Under the pieces are notes generated by a model. It saw only the letters and a list, made by a program, of their open reading frames with translations, ran no database searches and was not told the DNA's origin. The translations under genes and the position numbers were made by a program. Positions 36,943 to 45,055 of a stretch of DNA of 64,000 bases are shown here, in pieces. This stretch comes from Parasedimentitalea denitrificans (lineage in GTDB: Bacteria; Pseudomonadota; Alphaproteobacteria; Rhodobacterales; Rhodobacteraceae): assembly GCF_011813015.1 (NCBI RefSeq), contig NZ_QHLQ01000004.1:124001-188000 (forward strand). The letters run 5' to 3'. The number at the start of each line of letters is the position of its first letter. Position 1 is the stretch's first letter.

Positions 36943-37599
36943 ATGGAGTCTCCCTTGATCCAGCTTTTGGTTTTAGCCGGTATTGCCGTCTTTTTGATCC
37001 TGCGCCTGAAAAATGTGCTGGGCACCCGCGAAGGTTTTGAAAAACCGCCACTCCCCAAGCCAAACGGGCGGGCAGATCGGTCAGATTTCGAAGTTATTGA
37101 AGGTGGGCCGGATCGGGACATCACCGATCACGTGGATGAAAACAGCGCCGACGCGAAGTCGCTGAGTGCCATGAAACGAGTAGAACCTTCGTTTTCGGTA
37201 AGCGATTTCGTGCAAGGCGGGCGCGGTGCCTATGAAATGATCCTCATGGGATTTGAACGAGGTGAGCTGGACAACATTCAGCCGTTTATGTCCGAAGAGA
37301 TCTTTGACAGTTTCGTCGATGCAGTTGCGCATCGCGAAGATCAGGGTTTGACTATCGAGGCCGAGTTCATTGGTGTAAGAGAAACCACCGTTGTTGAAGC
37401 CACGTTTGACGAAGGCGAACAGCGGGCTGAGATCACAATGCGCTTCGTTGCTGAGTTGACCTCGGTTGTGCGGGATCGTGGCGGCGATATTGTTGAGGGT
37501 GATCCAAAGACTGTTAAAAAGCAGAAAGACACTTGGACATTTGCACGCAACATGGGAACGGATGATCCGAACTGGCATCTGGTCGCTACAGAGGCATGA
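36943..37599 (+). CDS. Tim44/TimA domain protein, membrane anchored
   Basis: A 218-residue protein with one N-terminal helix (about 5-22, LIQLLVLAGIAVFLILRL) and a C-terminal Tim44-like domain from about residue 85 (FSVSDFVQGGRGAYEMILMGFERGELDNIQPFMSEEIFDSF). Alphaproteobacterial homologues are the source of mitochondrial Tim44; those studied associate with the membrane, function not settled. Its stop overlaps the mltA start by four bases (ATGA), so it is coupled to mltA and then smr. fxsA and secB run the opposite way from the same region. Confidence 0.87.
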   Translation: MESPLIQLLVLAGIAVFLILRLKNVLGTREGFEKPPLPKPNGRADRSDFEVIEGGPDRDITDHVDENSADAKSLSAMKRVEPSFSVSDFVQGGRGAYEMILMGFERGELDNIQPFMSEEIFDSFVDAVAHREDQGLTIEAEFIGVRETTVVEATFDEGEQRAEITMRFVAELTSVVRDRGGDIVEGDPKTVKKQKDTWTFARNMGTDDPNWHLVATEA

Positions 37600-38648
37600 T
37601 AAGTGCGCTTCGGCGGGCTATGGGCATTGCCTGCCTGATAGGGGGGGCAATGACTGCAACCGGGGCGCAATCAGAAATCAGCTATAGCCTGCTGAATTTT
37701 TCCCAGCTTGATGGCTGGGAAAACGACAATCACGCTGCCGCACTGGATGTTTTTCAGAAAACCTGCATGGACTTCGACGATCCTGACTGGCGATCGTTAT
37801 GTGCGGCTGCGAAGCAGCAAAAACCAGAAGCTGCGCGGGCATTCTTTGAATTGTTGTTCCGACCGGTTTTGATCGAAGACGGGCAGGGTGCACTGTTTAC
37901 GGGTTATTTTGAACCAGAACTTGATGGTTCTCGCTCTCGCAGCTCGCGGTACCGGTATCCGATCTATAGAATGCCACCTGAAGCCCGCAATGCTGGACAA
38001 TGGTTGCCACGTCGTGAAATCCTGACCAGTGGTGTGATGGACGGCAGAGGGTTGGAAATAGCTTGGGTCGATGATTCAGTTGAACTATTTTTCCTGCAAA
38101 TCCAAGGCTCTGGTCGTGTTCGGTTGCCAGATGGGTCGACAATTCGGGTTGGGTATGGCGGCTCTAATGGACACAATTACCGGTCAATCGGCCAAGAGTT
38201 GGTGAGGCGTGGGGTTTATTCGATTCACCAAGTCAGTGCTCAGGTGATCAAGAATTGGGTGCGCCGAAATCCATCTGATGGCCGCGAATTGCTGATGCAT
38301 AACCCCACATACGTGTTCTTTCGAGAAGTACGCAATGTGGCCTCATCAGCGGGACCCTTGGGCGCGATGAACAGATCAGTGACAGCACTGCGTAGTTTGG
38401 CAGTGGATCCCAAATATACCCCGTTGGGAGCGCCGGTTTGGTTGGAAAAAGACGGTGATGGGAAAATGCGCCGTCTGATGGTTGCGCAGGACACTGGTTC
38501 GGCAATCAAGGGCGCGCAGCGGGCGGATATTTTCTACGGAACAGGTGATGAGGCAGGGCAGGCAGCTGGTCGGTTGCGTGATCCGGGTAGAATGGTTGTA
38601 TTGCTGCCTATCCAGCGCGCTTATGCGTTGCTACCGGAAGATATCTGA
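37596..38648 (+). CDS. mltA: MltA, membrane-bound lytic murein transglycosylase A
   Basis: A 350-residue murein hydrolase that cuts glycan strands. GYFEPELDGS and FFLQIQGSGRVRLPDGS are the MltA domain marks, and the C-terminal VAQDTGSAIKGAQRADIFYGTG is the 3D domain with its three aspartates. An N-terminal hydrophobic stretch (about 8-25) looks like a signal peptide. No clear lipobox is seen, unlike the E. coli enzyme, so it may be a soluble periplasmic form. Overlaps the Tim44-like gene upstream and smr downstream (four bases or one). Confidence 0.92.
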   Translation: MISALRRAMGIACLIGGAMTATGAQSEISYSLLNFSQLDGWENDNHAAALDVFQKTCMDFDDPDWRSLCAAAKQQKPEAARAFFELLFRPVLIEDGQGALFTGYFEPELDGSRSRSSRYRYPIYRMPPEARNAGQWLPRREILTSGVMDGRGLEIAWVDDSVELFFLQIQGSGRVRLPDGSTIRVGYGGSNGHNYRSIGQELVRRGVYSIHQVSAQVIKNWVRRNPSDGRELLMHNPTYVFFREVRNVASSAGPLGAMNRSVTALRSLAVDPKYTPLGAPVWLEKDGDGKMRRLMVAQDTGSAIKGAQRADIFYGTGDEAGQAAGRLRDPGRMVVLLPIQRAYALLPEDI

Positions 38649-39235
38649 TGACACGGCGGAAACTAACGGCAGATGAGATCGACCTCTGGCAAGAAGTCGT
38701 CAAGAAGGCTGAGCGGCTGCATCCTGGTGCTCATAGTGTGCCGCCGGCCTTGCCATTACCGAAGCCAAAACCGACAAGGCATCCGGTTCCACGGATCGAT
38801 AACTTTGAAATTGGCAGTCATTCGCGCCAAAAGCCCGTTAAGCACGACCTGAAACCAGCAATTACGGACCGGTTGTTCAAAGCGCCAGTCCAGATGGATC
38901 AAAAGGCATTTGCCCGAATGAAGCGCGGTAAACTGCGGCCAGAGGGAAAATTGGATTTGCACGGCATGCGGGTCGACTCGGCGCATCCGGCTTTGATCCG
39001 GTTTATTCTGTCTGCACAGGCATCGGGTAAGCGGTTGGTTTTAGTGGTTACGGGGAAGGGCAAAGATCGGGATGAACCCGGTCCAATACCAACCCCGCGT
39101 GGTGTGTTGCGCCATCAGGTGCCACAATGGTTGGTTTTGGCTCCATTGGCTCAGGCGGTGTTACAAGTGACACCGGCTCATGTCAGCCATGGTGGGGCAG
39201 GGGCGTACTACGTTTATCTTCGCCGAACGCGCTAA
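38648..39235 (+). CDS. Smr domain protein
   Basis: A 195-residue protein. Residues about 1-95 are basic and poorly conserved. The C-terminal Smr domain starts at LDLHGMRVDSAHPALIRFI and includes VLVVTGKGKDRDEPG and the LRHQVPQWL region. The LDLHG and TGKG motifs are those of MutS2-type Smr domains, which bind or cut nucleic acid. No MutS2 core is attached. It starts at the last base of the mltA stop and is convergent with the hydrolase gene. Confidence 0.88.
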   Translation: MTRRKLTADEIDLWQEVVKKAERLHPGAHSVPPALPLPKPKPTRHPVPRIDNFEIGSHSRQKPVKHDLKPAITDRLFKAPVQMDQKAFARMKRGKLRPEGKLDLHGMRVDSAHPALIRFILSAQASGKRLVLVVTGKGKDRDEPGPIPTPRGVLRHQVPQWLVLAPLAQAVLQVTPAHVSHGGAGAYYVYLRRTR

Positions 39236-39243
39236 TCTTGGCT

Positions 39244-40362
39244 TTATCTGTTTCCCGAAGCAGAGTTAGCAAGGCTAACCTGAGTCGTACCGTCGTTATA
39301 AGACACTTTTCCCGGAAGAAGCTTCTCGATCGATAGGTTTTCACGACCAAAAGCATCGGCGGTTTTTCGGGCGGAGTTCAACATCGCGATCAAAGCTGGT
39401 GATGTACCTGCAACTAGATGCGTAGATTCTGCGTCATCTGAATAAGAAGTTGTATCTACAATATCGATCGGCAATCCGGCTACGGCGTCCAGAGAAGTGA
39501 TATTTCCCAACCGTTCACTTGTGTGGGTTCCGCGTAACCGAGCGGAGATATTCAGAAGCTTGTCTTTGCTCGACACAAAAACAAGAAAAGGCTGTGGAAC
39601 ATCTTGGATACGGTTCATCTGGCTGCGAAAAACATCGATATCCAGATCGGGTGACATCAAAACAACTCCATTCAGGTTATCTGCTGACCATCCCGGGGTC
39701 TGTATTTCGATTTGACGAATGGTTTCCATAACCAGTTGCGACCCCATTGAATGGGCAACCAGATTTATGCGCCCAACCCTTGCTGAGCGGACTTGGCGTA
39801 GCATTTTTTCAAGCCCATCCCGGGCAAACAAAACACTATCACCGTCGTAGGCATAACCCAGTGGGTTTCCTTGGCTGGGCCAGGAATAGATCATGGTGGC
39901 GCCTGGTAGCTGGATATCCTCAGCCAATTGTGCGGCGCGAAAGGCTGTTTCGGCCTGAGTGGAATTGAAACCGTGTACAAATACAGTCACTTCGCGGTGT
40001 TCTTTGGGCAATCCGCTAACTAGGGTCCTTATCCGGGATCTGAATTCCTCAGCGCCATTGAACACGTGACGGCCGGCCATTGTGAACTGCTTTTCGGGAT
40101 CAGGGTTGGCATATGCGAAATCTAGTTGCCCGGGTTTATGGTTGGGCGGGATCGATACGGTTAATTCTAACAGATTGAAATGATCAGATCTTCCCGGGCC
40201 AAAACCACCATCTGGCGATAGCTTGCGAACTGTCGCGGCAAAAATGGTTTTTGGAGTACCGACCTCTAGTGCTTTGGGCATTACTGGGGTGAAAGATCGG
40301 TCACTGCAGGATGCAATGAAAACCAATGAAATACCGATAACCACTTGAAATAAAACATGCAT
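39244..40362 (-). CDS. Alpha/beta hydrolase lipoprotein, DUF900 type
   Basis: A 372-residue protein. The N-terminus has a signal with a likely lipobox FIASC (Cys at about residue 19), so it should be a lipoprotein anchored in the envelope. The hydrolase domain has VFVHGFNST as the oxyanion loop and HSMGSQL containing the nucleophile Ser. Aspartate and histidine partners probably lie in VLMSPDLD and in TSYSDDAESTHLV. Members of DUF900 have unknown substrates. Single gene, convergent with smr, and upstream of hslU on the same strand only in position. Confidence 0.83.
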   Translation of the reverse strand: MHVLFQVVIGISLVFIASCSDRSFTPVMPKALEVGTPKTIFAATVRKLSPDGGFGPGRSDHFNLLELTVSIPPNHKPGQLDFAYANPDPEKQFTMAGRHVFNGAEEFRSRIRTLVSGLPKEHREVTVFVHGFNSTQAETAFRAAQLAEDIQLPGATMIYSWPSQGNPLGYAYDGDSVLFARDGLEKMLRQVRSARVGRINLVAHSMGSQLVMETIRQIEIQTPGWSADNLNGVVLMSPDLDIDVFRSQMNRIQDVPQPFLVFVSSKDKLLNISARLRGTHTSERLGNITSLDAVAGLPIDIVDTTSYSDDAESTHLVAGTSPALIAMLNSARKTADAFGRENLSIEKLLPGKVSYNDGTTQVSLANSASGNR

Positions 40363-40396
40363 AAAACTTTGCCGATCGACATCTAGTTAAATATTC

Positions 40397-40424
40397 GGTG
40401 CCTCTGACAAGCATCAGAGACACC
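40397..40424 (-). terminator. Hairpin after hslU
   Basis: GGTG-CTCTGA at 40397-40407 pairs with TCAGAG-CACC at 40414-40424 with one mismatch, loop CAAGCA. It lies 16 bases past the hslU stop and is a plausible terminator for the leftward hslV operon; the T-run is weak. Confidence 0.5.
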
Positions 40425-40439
40425 GGAACAAAGCCCTGA

Positions 40440-41747
40440 CTACAAAACATACCGACTGATGTCAGCGGATTTGGTCAGTTCACCAAGATTTTTGTCAACA
40501 AATTGGGAATCAACAACAATTTCTTCGCCTCCACGGTCTGGAGCGGAGAATGATAGCTCTTCGAATACCCGTTCCATCACAGTGTACAGTCTGCGGGCGC
40601 CGATGTTTTCGACTGACTGGTTCACTTCAGCAGCAATTTTGGCCAGCGCTGCGATGCCGTCGTCGGTAAAGCTGACAACAACTTCTTCAGTGCCCATCAA
40701 GGCTGTATATTGCAGGGTTAGTGCATTGTCTGTCTCGGTCAGAATGCGGACAAAATCCTCTTCGGTCAGTGCGCGCAGTTCTACTCGAATTGGTAGGCGA
40801 CCTTGCAATTCGGGCAATAGGTCAGACGGCTTGGCGATGTGAAATGCACCAGAGGCGATGAACAGGATATGGTCTGTCTTAATCGAACCATGTTTGGTCG
40901 ACACTGTTGTGCCTTCGATTAGCGGCAGCAAATCGCGTTGCACCCCTTCACGACTGACATCACCGCCACGCGCATCAGATCGCGCGCAAACCTTGTCGAT
41001 TTCGTCTAGGAACACGATGCCGTTTTGTTCAACTGATTCCAACGCTGTTCGCGAGACGATTTCATCATCCAGCAGCTTGTCGGCTTCTTCTCCGATCAGG
41101 ATCTCATAGCTTTCGGCAACTGTTGTCTTGCGACGAACGCTGCGCCCGCCCAATGCTTTTCCGAACAGATCCCCCAGGTTCATCATTCCCATGTTTGATC
41201 CAGGTTGGCCCGGAACCTCAAATGAACCCATCGGGTTGGATGTATCAGCCAGGTCCAGCTCGATTACCGTATCATCCAACTCACCCGACTTCAGCTTCTT
41301 GCGGAACATTTCACGGGTAGATTCACGAGCGTCTTCCCCGACAATTGCCTCGATGACACGGTCCTCGGCCGCTTGATGCGCTTTGGCTTTCACGTCTTCG
41401 CGCATCAACTCGCGAGTTTGCAAAATAGCGGCATCGGCCAGATCGCGGATAATTTGTTCTACATCTCGGCCAACATAACCAACTTCGGTGAACTTGGTTG
41501 CTTCGACTTTGATAAATGGCGCGCGGGCCAGTTTTGCCAGTCGTCGGGAGATTTCAGTTTTGCCAACGCCGGTGGGGCCGATCATTAAGATATTCTTTGG
41601 GTAAACCTCGTCGCGTAGATCATCTGCCAGCTGCTTGCGCCGCCAACGATTGCGCAGCGCCACCGCGACAGCGCGTTTTGCGTCGTTTTGACCAATGATG
41701 AACCGATCCAGTTCGGAAACGATCTCGCGTGGTGTTAAGTCTGTCAT
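40440..41747 (-). CDS. hslU: HslU (ClpY), ATPase of the HslVU protease
   Basis: A 435-residue AAA+ unfoldase. The Walker A GPTGVGKT near residue 58, the pore loop GYVGRDVE and the Walker B/sensor region [16 protein letters not shown] are all present, plus the family's C-terminal tail ending DISRYVL that docks on HslV. It unfolds proteins and feeds them to HslV. The membrane protein gene lies between it and hslV, 11 bases upstream of this start. Confidence 0.95.
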   Translation of the reverse strand: MTDLTPREIVSELDRFIIGQNDAKRAVAVALRNRWRRKQLADDLRDEVYPKNILMIGPTGVGKTEISRRLAKLARAPFIKVEATKFTEVGYVGRDVEQIIRDLADAAILQTRELMREDVKAKAHQAAEDRVIEAIVGEDARESTREMFRKKLKSGELDDTVIELDLADTSNPMGSFEVPGQPGSNMGMMNLGDLFGKALGGRSVRRKTTVAESYEILIGEEADKLLDDEIVSRTALESVEQNGIVFLDEIDKVCARSDARGGDVSREGVQRDLLPLIEGTTVSTKHGSIKTDHILFIASGAFHIAKPSDLLPELQGRLPIRVELRALTEEDFVRILTETDNALTLQYTALMGTEEVVVSFTDDGIAALAKIAAEVNQSVENIGARRLYTVMERVFEELSFSAPDRGGEEIVVDSQFVDKNLGELTKSADISRYVL

Positions 41748-41758
41748 AAGTCGTCCGA

Positions 41759-42823
41759 TCAGTGGGATGGAGGGAGGAGATGCAGGGGGAGAATACCGGA
41801 TAGAGGTCTCAATAGGGCAGCACGGATACTCGCCCAGAAGGCCCCTAACATCACAAGAAAAATACCAAGTATTAGAACAACGATTGCAGTGCTTTCACCG
41901 TCAAAAACGGTCCAAGCAAGAGTTACGATATAGCCAATGGCCGCAATCAGGAAAGACCGACGGTCGATCAATATGGCCACAATGGCAAACAGGCATAAAA
42001 CTGCCAATAGCACGGAATATGCCATGTCAGATTCACTGCTGAGCAAGCTCAATGCGATAGTGTTTACAAGGGCAGGGGCGGCAACAACATGTAGCCAGAA
42101 ACCCTGTGCTGATCGACGCGTCACTCGATGTGGATCGGACATGTCAAAAGCCATGGCTACGGTAAACACAGCGATACCCACCGCCAGAGTGATAAAGGCA
42201 AACGGCCCATCAGCAGAAAGAAGGAACAGATCACCAAAGCTGCTTGGTGTTCCGGTTTGGTTGGCGCCCATCATGATTGACAGGGAAAAAAGTCCAAGCG
42301 CGATCAGGGCCATGGAAAAGGGCACGCGAAAACGTAACCAGAATAGTGCTATGGCCAACGTGGTTAGGGCCAGCGGCAACGGCAAGCTCGACAGATCTTC
42401 TTGGGCAAGCATGAAGGGTTGGGCAAAGTAAGCTGTGATACCCGAGCCGGCATTGGCAACCCAGAGCAGCGACAATGCGATAGCCGGGGCAATCATTCGA
42501 CGACGACGGATGAAGTACTCTGCCAAAATCCAAATGGCGAATGCTGAAAATAGGGAAGTCGAGACGATTTTGAGCCGGTAATTGGTGATTTCCCCGACCA
42601 TAGCTACGCCGTTTACCGCCACCCAACCTGCGGCAAGGATCAAGAGGCCAATAACGATGAAAATCTCCGTGAAGCCTTTGAACAGCTCAAAAGGTTCGTC
42701 TCCTGGCGCTAGGTTTTCGCGAGCACCTCGACGACTGTCAGCTAGGGCAGCCAAAGACGCAGCCTGCGACTCGCCGATCAAACCGGACCCGACAGCGGCG
42801 CGAAGATCGTCGCGGGTGATCAT
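41759..42823 (-). CDS. Ten-helix membrane protein (DUF2157-like) between hslV and hslU
   Basis: A 354-residue protein: a soluble N-terminus of about 50 residues ([23 protein letters not shown]) followed by about ten hydrophobic helices. The N-terminal helical hairpin plus many membrane spans resembles DUF2157-type proteins. No enzyme motif recognised. The start ATG overlaps the hslV stop by four bases, so it is translated from the hslVU mRNA; this interposition is unusual compared with the typical direct hslV-hslU pair. A longer frame start 15 codons earlier lies inside hslV. Confidence 0.78.
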   Translation of the reverse strand: MITRDDLRAAVGSGLIGESQAASLAALADSRRGARENLAPGDEPFELFKGFTEIFIVIGLLILAAGWVAVNGVAMVGEITNYRLKIVSTSLFSAFAIWILAEYFIRRRRMIAPAIALSLLWVANAGSGITAYFAQPFMLAQEDLSSLPLPLALTTLAIALFWLRFRVPFSMALIALGLFSLSIMMGANQTGTPSSFGDLFLLSADGPFAFITLAVGIAVFTVAMAFDMSDPHRVTRRSAQGFWLHVVAAPALVNTIALSLLSSESDMAYSVLLAVLCLFAIVAILIDRRSFLIAAIGYIVTLAWTVFDGESTAIVVLILGIFLVMLGAFWASIRAALLRPLSGILPLHLLPPSH

Positions 42824-43377
42824 GAAGAGATACTCTCCACTGTCAGGCGCCCATTGGTGTAGACACATATGTCAGCAGCAATCGCCATCGCATCGCGGGC
42901 TACCTGTTCAGCGGATTTATCGCTGTCCATCATTGCCCGTGCTGCTGCTAGGGCAAAATTGCCACCAGATCCAATGGCTGCCACTTCGTGTTCCGGCTCA
43001 AGCACGTCGCCGGCACCGGTGATCACCAGCAAATCAGTGCCGTCCGTAACGATCAGCATGGCTTCTAGCTTTTGCAGATACTTATCTGTTCGCCAATCTT
43101 TAGCCAATTCAACGCTTGCACGGGCCAGTTGGCCGGGAGTTGCCTCTAGTTTGGCCTCCAGTCGTTCCAGCAGGGTAAAGGCATCGGCTGTTGAACCAGC
43201 AAAGCCGGCAACAACATCGTATCCACCCGGCGACAGCCGACGTACTTTGCGCGCTGTGCCTTTGATTACGGTCTGGCCCAAAGAAACTTGCCCATCTCCA
43301 GCAATTACAACTTCACCGCCTTTTTTGACACCGATGATAGTTGTGCCGTGCCAGCCAGGGAATTGATCATCTGCCAT
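42820..43377 (-). CDS. hslV: HslV (ClpQ), threonine protease of HslVU
   Basis: A 185-residue proteasome-type peptidase. The catalytic threonine is in [11 protein letters not shown], here at residue 12-13, preceded by [11 protein letters not shown]. It therefore needs cleavage of a short leader of about 11 residues rather than just Met removal; this leader is shared by alphaproteobacterial homologues as I recall. AGDGQVSLG and [14 protein letters not shown] are family motifs. The ATG at 43377 has GGAGG upstream; the longer frame start is not supported. Confidence 0.94.
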   Translation of the reverse strand: MADDQFPGWHGTTIIGVKKGGEVVIAGDGQVSLGQTVIKGTARKVRRLSPGGYDVVAGFAGSTADAFTLLERLEAKLEATPGQLARASVELAKDWRTDKYLQKLEAMLIVTDGTDLLVITGAGDVLEPEHEVAAIGSGGNFALAAARAMMDSDKSAEQVARDAMAIAADICVYTNGRLTVESISS

Positions 43378-43406
43378 GAAGGCCTCCGTTTGATAACAAT
43401 ACGTAT

Positions 43407-43434
43407 ATATGGGGGCCGGATGCGGCGGAGGCAA
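43407..43434 (-). promoter_or_regulatory. Possible heat-shock (sigma-32-like) promoter of hslV
   Basis: On the left strand CCCCATAT (43407-43414) resembles the sigma-32 -10 box CCCCATNT, and TTGCC (43430-43434) with 15 bases between could be the -35. It lies about 30 bases upstream of the hslV start. The -35 match to TTGAAA is only partial, so this is a suggestion. Confidence 0.38.
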
Positions 43435-43572
43435 CGGTTAACCCTTTGCTAACTTGCTATGCGCTGCGTGCATTTCGGGGCTGTCGAACGGGCAATTGTG
43501 CGACTCACCTAGCGAACTTACATCAAGGTCAACACCGACACAGTGTCGGCGGTAGATCAAAGGAAGCGTACC

Positions 43573-43764
43573 ATGGCATATGTAGCCGCAAACACCCAAG
43601 CTCCTCTGGGAGCAGTCGCCACTCTTCGTGTTGTTGATAGCGTTTTGAGCTTGAAGAACTCCGTTGTCGCTTGGAACGAAGCCCGCGTAACACGCAAGGT
43701 TTTGTCTCGCTTGAGCGCGGAACAACTTCAGGACATCGGCCTGACACGCGCTGATCTGTTCTGA
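43573..43764 (+). CDS. DUF1127 family small protein
   Basis: A 63-residue protein ending in a DUF1127 tail: ARVTRKVLSRLSAEQLQDIGLTRADLF, where an arginine-rich helix and LSAEQLQDIGLTR are diagnostic. Small DUF1127 proteins such as YjiS or CcaF1 act in RNA or phosphate/stress regulation in related bacteria; which role applies here cannot be told. AAGGAAG lies about eight bases before the ATG. A strong terminator follows immediately, making it a single-gene unit divergent from hslV. Confidence 0.85.
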   Translation: MAYVAANTQAPLGAVATLRVVDSVLSLKNSVVAWNEARVTRKVLSRLSAEQLQDIGLTRADLF

Positions 43765-43787
43765 TCGCACGATACAGTCCAAAGATT

Positions 43788-43819
43788 AAAGCCGCCGCTC
43801 CTCCCTGGGCGGCTTTTTT
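43788..43819 (+). terminator. Intrinsic terminator of the DUF1127 gene
   Basis: AAAGCCGCC at 43788-43796 pairs with GGCGGCTTT at 43808-43816 and runs into a T-stretch (43814-43819). It is a classic Rho-independent terminator, 24 bases past the DUF1127 stop. Confidence 0.85.
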
Positions 43820-43823
43820 CTTT

Positions 43824-44189
43824 TCAGGACTTCAGTATGTAACGTCCGGCAAGATCGGGCAAAAATGCCTCTACTGCGGCGGTCGCAACCACATGGCGGG
43901 TTCCAGCTTCAGAATCCTCGACATCCAAACCGCCTAGGACAGCGCGCACCGAGGCACGACCCCGCGGCAGATCACTGGCAACCAGTTCACAATCAACCTG
44001 TTCCGGTTTTTGCACGGCGATAGTGACGGCCACCCGCATTTCGGTTTGATCGATCCCCAGCTTGGAAAACAATGTGATCGAAGAATGGTGCAACGCATCC
44101 TGCACCGCGCGCCGGGCTGCTTTGGTGTAATTCTGACCATACAGATCGTTGCCAGTGCCCATTTCCAGAATGATACGTTTCTCGACCAT
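43824..44189 (-). CDS. Lin0512 family protein (second of a tandem pair)
   Basis: A 121-residue protein similar to the gene before it: both start with a hydrophobic strand followed by MGTGNDL or FGMGTSL, share DALHHSS/DALWHNS and VAVQKPEQVD/GVQKPENVD, and end in a segment around LDVED/LDIDK and VVATAAV/VIANAAI. This is the Lin0512 fold seen in a duplicated form. It begins with an ATG overlapping the upstream stop (TGATG); a GTG one codon earlier is possible. Functions of this family are not established. Confidence 0.75.
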   Translation of the reverse strand: MVEKRIILEMGTGNDLYGQNYTKAARRAVQDALHHSSITLFSKLGIDQTEMRVAVTIAVQKPEQVDCELVASDLPRGRASVRAVLGGLDVEDSEAGTRHVVATAAVEAFLPDLAGRYILKS

Positions 44190-44536
44190 CACACGACCTC
44201 CATCTCAAACGACACTACAATTGCGGCATTGGCGATAACGGCTCTACCATCCGAGTGGGGCTTATCGATATCCAAGCCACCTTGCACAACAGTCACGTTT
44301 GGCTGGCCGTATGGGAAGATCGCTTTCAAAGCCTCAACATCTACGTTTTCGGGTTTCTGCACTCCGATTTCCGCATCAATGATCATGGATTCTTTTGGAA
44401 AGTCAAATAGTTCGACCATATTGACCGAGTTGTGCCACAGCGCGTCCTTGATTGCCCGAATTGCGGCCTGGGTGTAATCCTCGCGCCTGAGTGAGGTTCC
44501 CATTCCAAATTCTACCAATACTCGAGTCTTGGCCAT
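44189..44536 (-). CDS. Lin0512 family protein (first of a tandem pair)
   Basis: A 115-residue protein and the paralogue of the following gene. The VLVEFGMGTSLRREDYTQAAIRAIKDALWHNSV opening is typical of the family. I chose the ATG for MAKTRV rather than the frame start 16 codons earlier because the extra residues do not look conserved. It lies downstream of trxA on the same strand, 137 bases and one terminator away, so it is probably transcribed separately. Biochemical function unknown. Confidence 0.76.
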   Translation of the reverse strand: MAKTRVLVEFGMGTSLRREDYTQAAIRAIKDALWHNSVNMVELFDFPKESMIIDAEIGVQKPENVDVEALKAIFPYGQPNVTVVQGGLDIDKPHSDGRAVIANAAIVVSFEMEVV

Positions 44537-44624
44537 CTTATCCTCACTATCATTTACGGGAAATTGGCACCATGCCGTGTGCAAATGGAAGAGCCAAATT
44601 TACACAGGCATGGTGCCAACAAAA

Positions 44625-44647
44625 AAGGCGCCCAAATTGGGCGCCTT
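44625..44647 (-). terminator. Intrinsic terminator after trxA
   Basis: AAGGCGCCC at 44625-44633 and GGGCGCCTT at 44639-44647 form a 9-bp stem with loop AAATT. On the left strand it is followed by TTTTTT (from 44621-44626). It is the likely end of the long addBA-trxA transcript. Confidence 0.85.
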
Positions 44648-44672
44648 CTTCGAATCTGGTGATCTGAGTTTA

Positions 44673-44993
44673 TCAGATTGAGTCGTTGATCCAGCTTTGC
44701 AGTGCAGACTTGGGTGCTGCGCCTGATCGGTTTGAGACTACTTGACCATCTTTGAAAACGAACAAAGCAGGGATACTGCGCACGCCCATTGCGGCTGCAA
44801 CATTTGGGTTGCTGTCCAAGTCAATCTTGGCAATTTTTACCTTGTCGCCATACTCGGCTGCCAGCTCTTCCAGAGCCGGGCCGATCTGCTTACAGGGTCC
44901 GCACCATTCGGCCCAAAAATCCACCACTACGGGCACTGTTGAGTTTTTGACTTCGGTGTCGAATGTGTCGTCGGTGACGGCTACGGTGGACAT
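44673..44993 (-). CDS. trxA: Thioredoxin
   Basis: A 106-residue thioredoxin with the active site [10 protein letters not shown] near residue 30 and the cis-proline in [10 protein letters not shown]. It reduces cytoplasmic protein disulphides. The ATG at 44993 has GGAG eight bases upstream; an ATG two codons earlier is too close to that site. It starts 62 bases after the addA stop and could be read through from addBA or have its own promoter. A strong terminator follows. Confidence 0.95.
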   Translation of the reverse strand: MSTVAVTDDTFDTEVKNSTVPVVVDFWAEWCGPCKQIGPALEELAAEYGDKVKIAKIDLDSNPNVAAAMGVRSIPALFVFKDGQVVSNRSGAAPKSALQSWINDSI

Positions 44994-45055
44994 ATGCATG
45001 TCTCCATGAGTGTGTGGCAACTGGAGTTGGAACCTAGGAATGGGTTGGCTGATCG

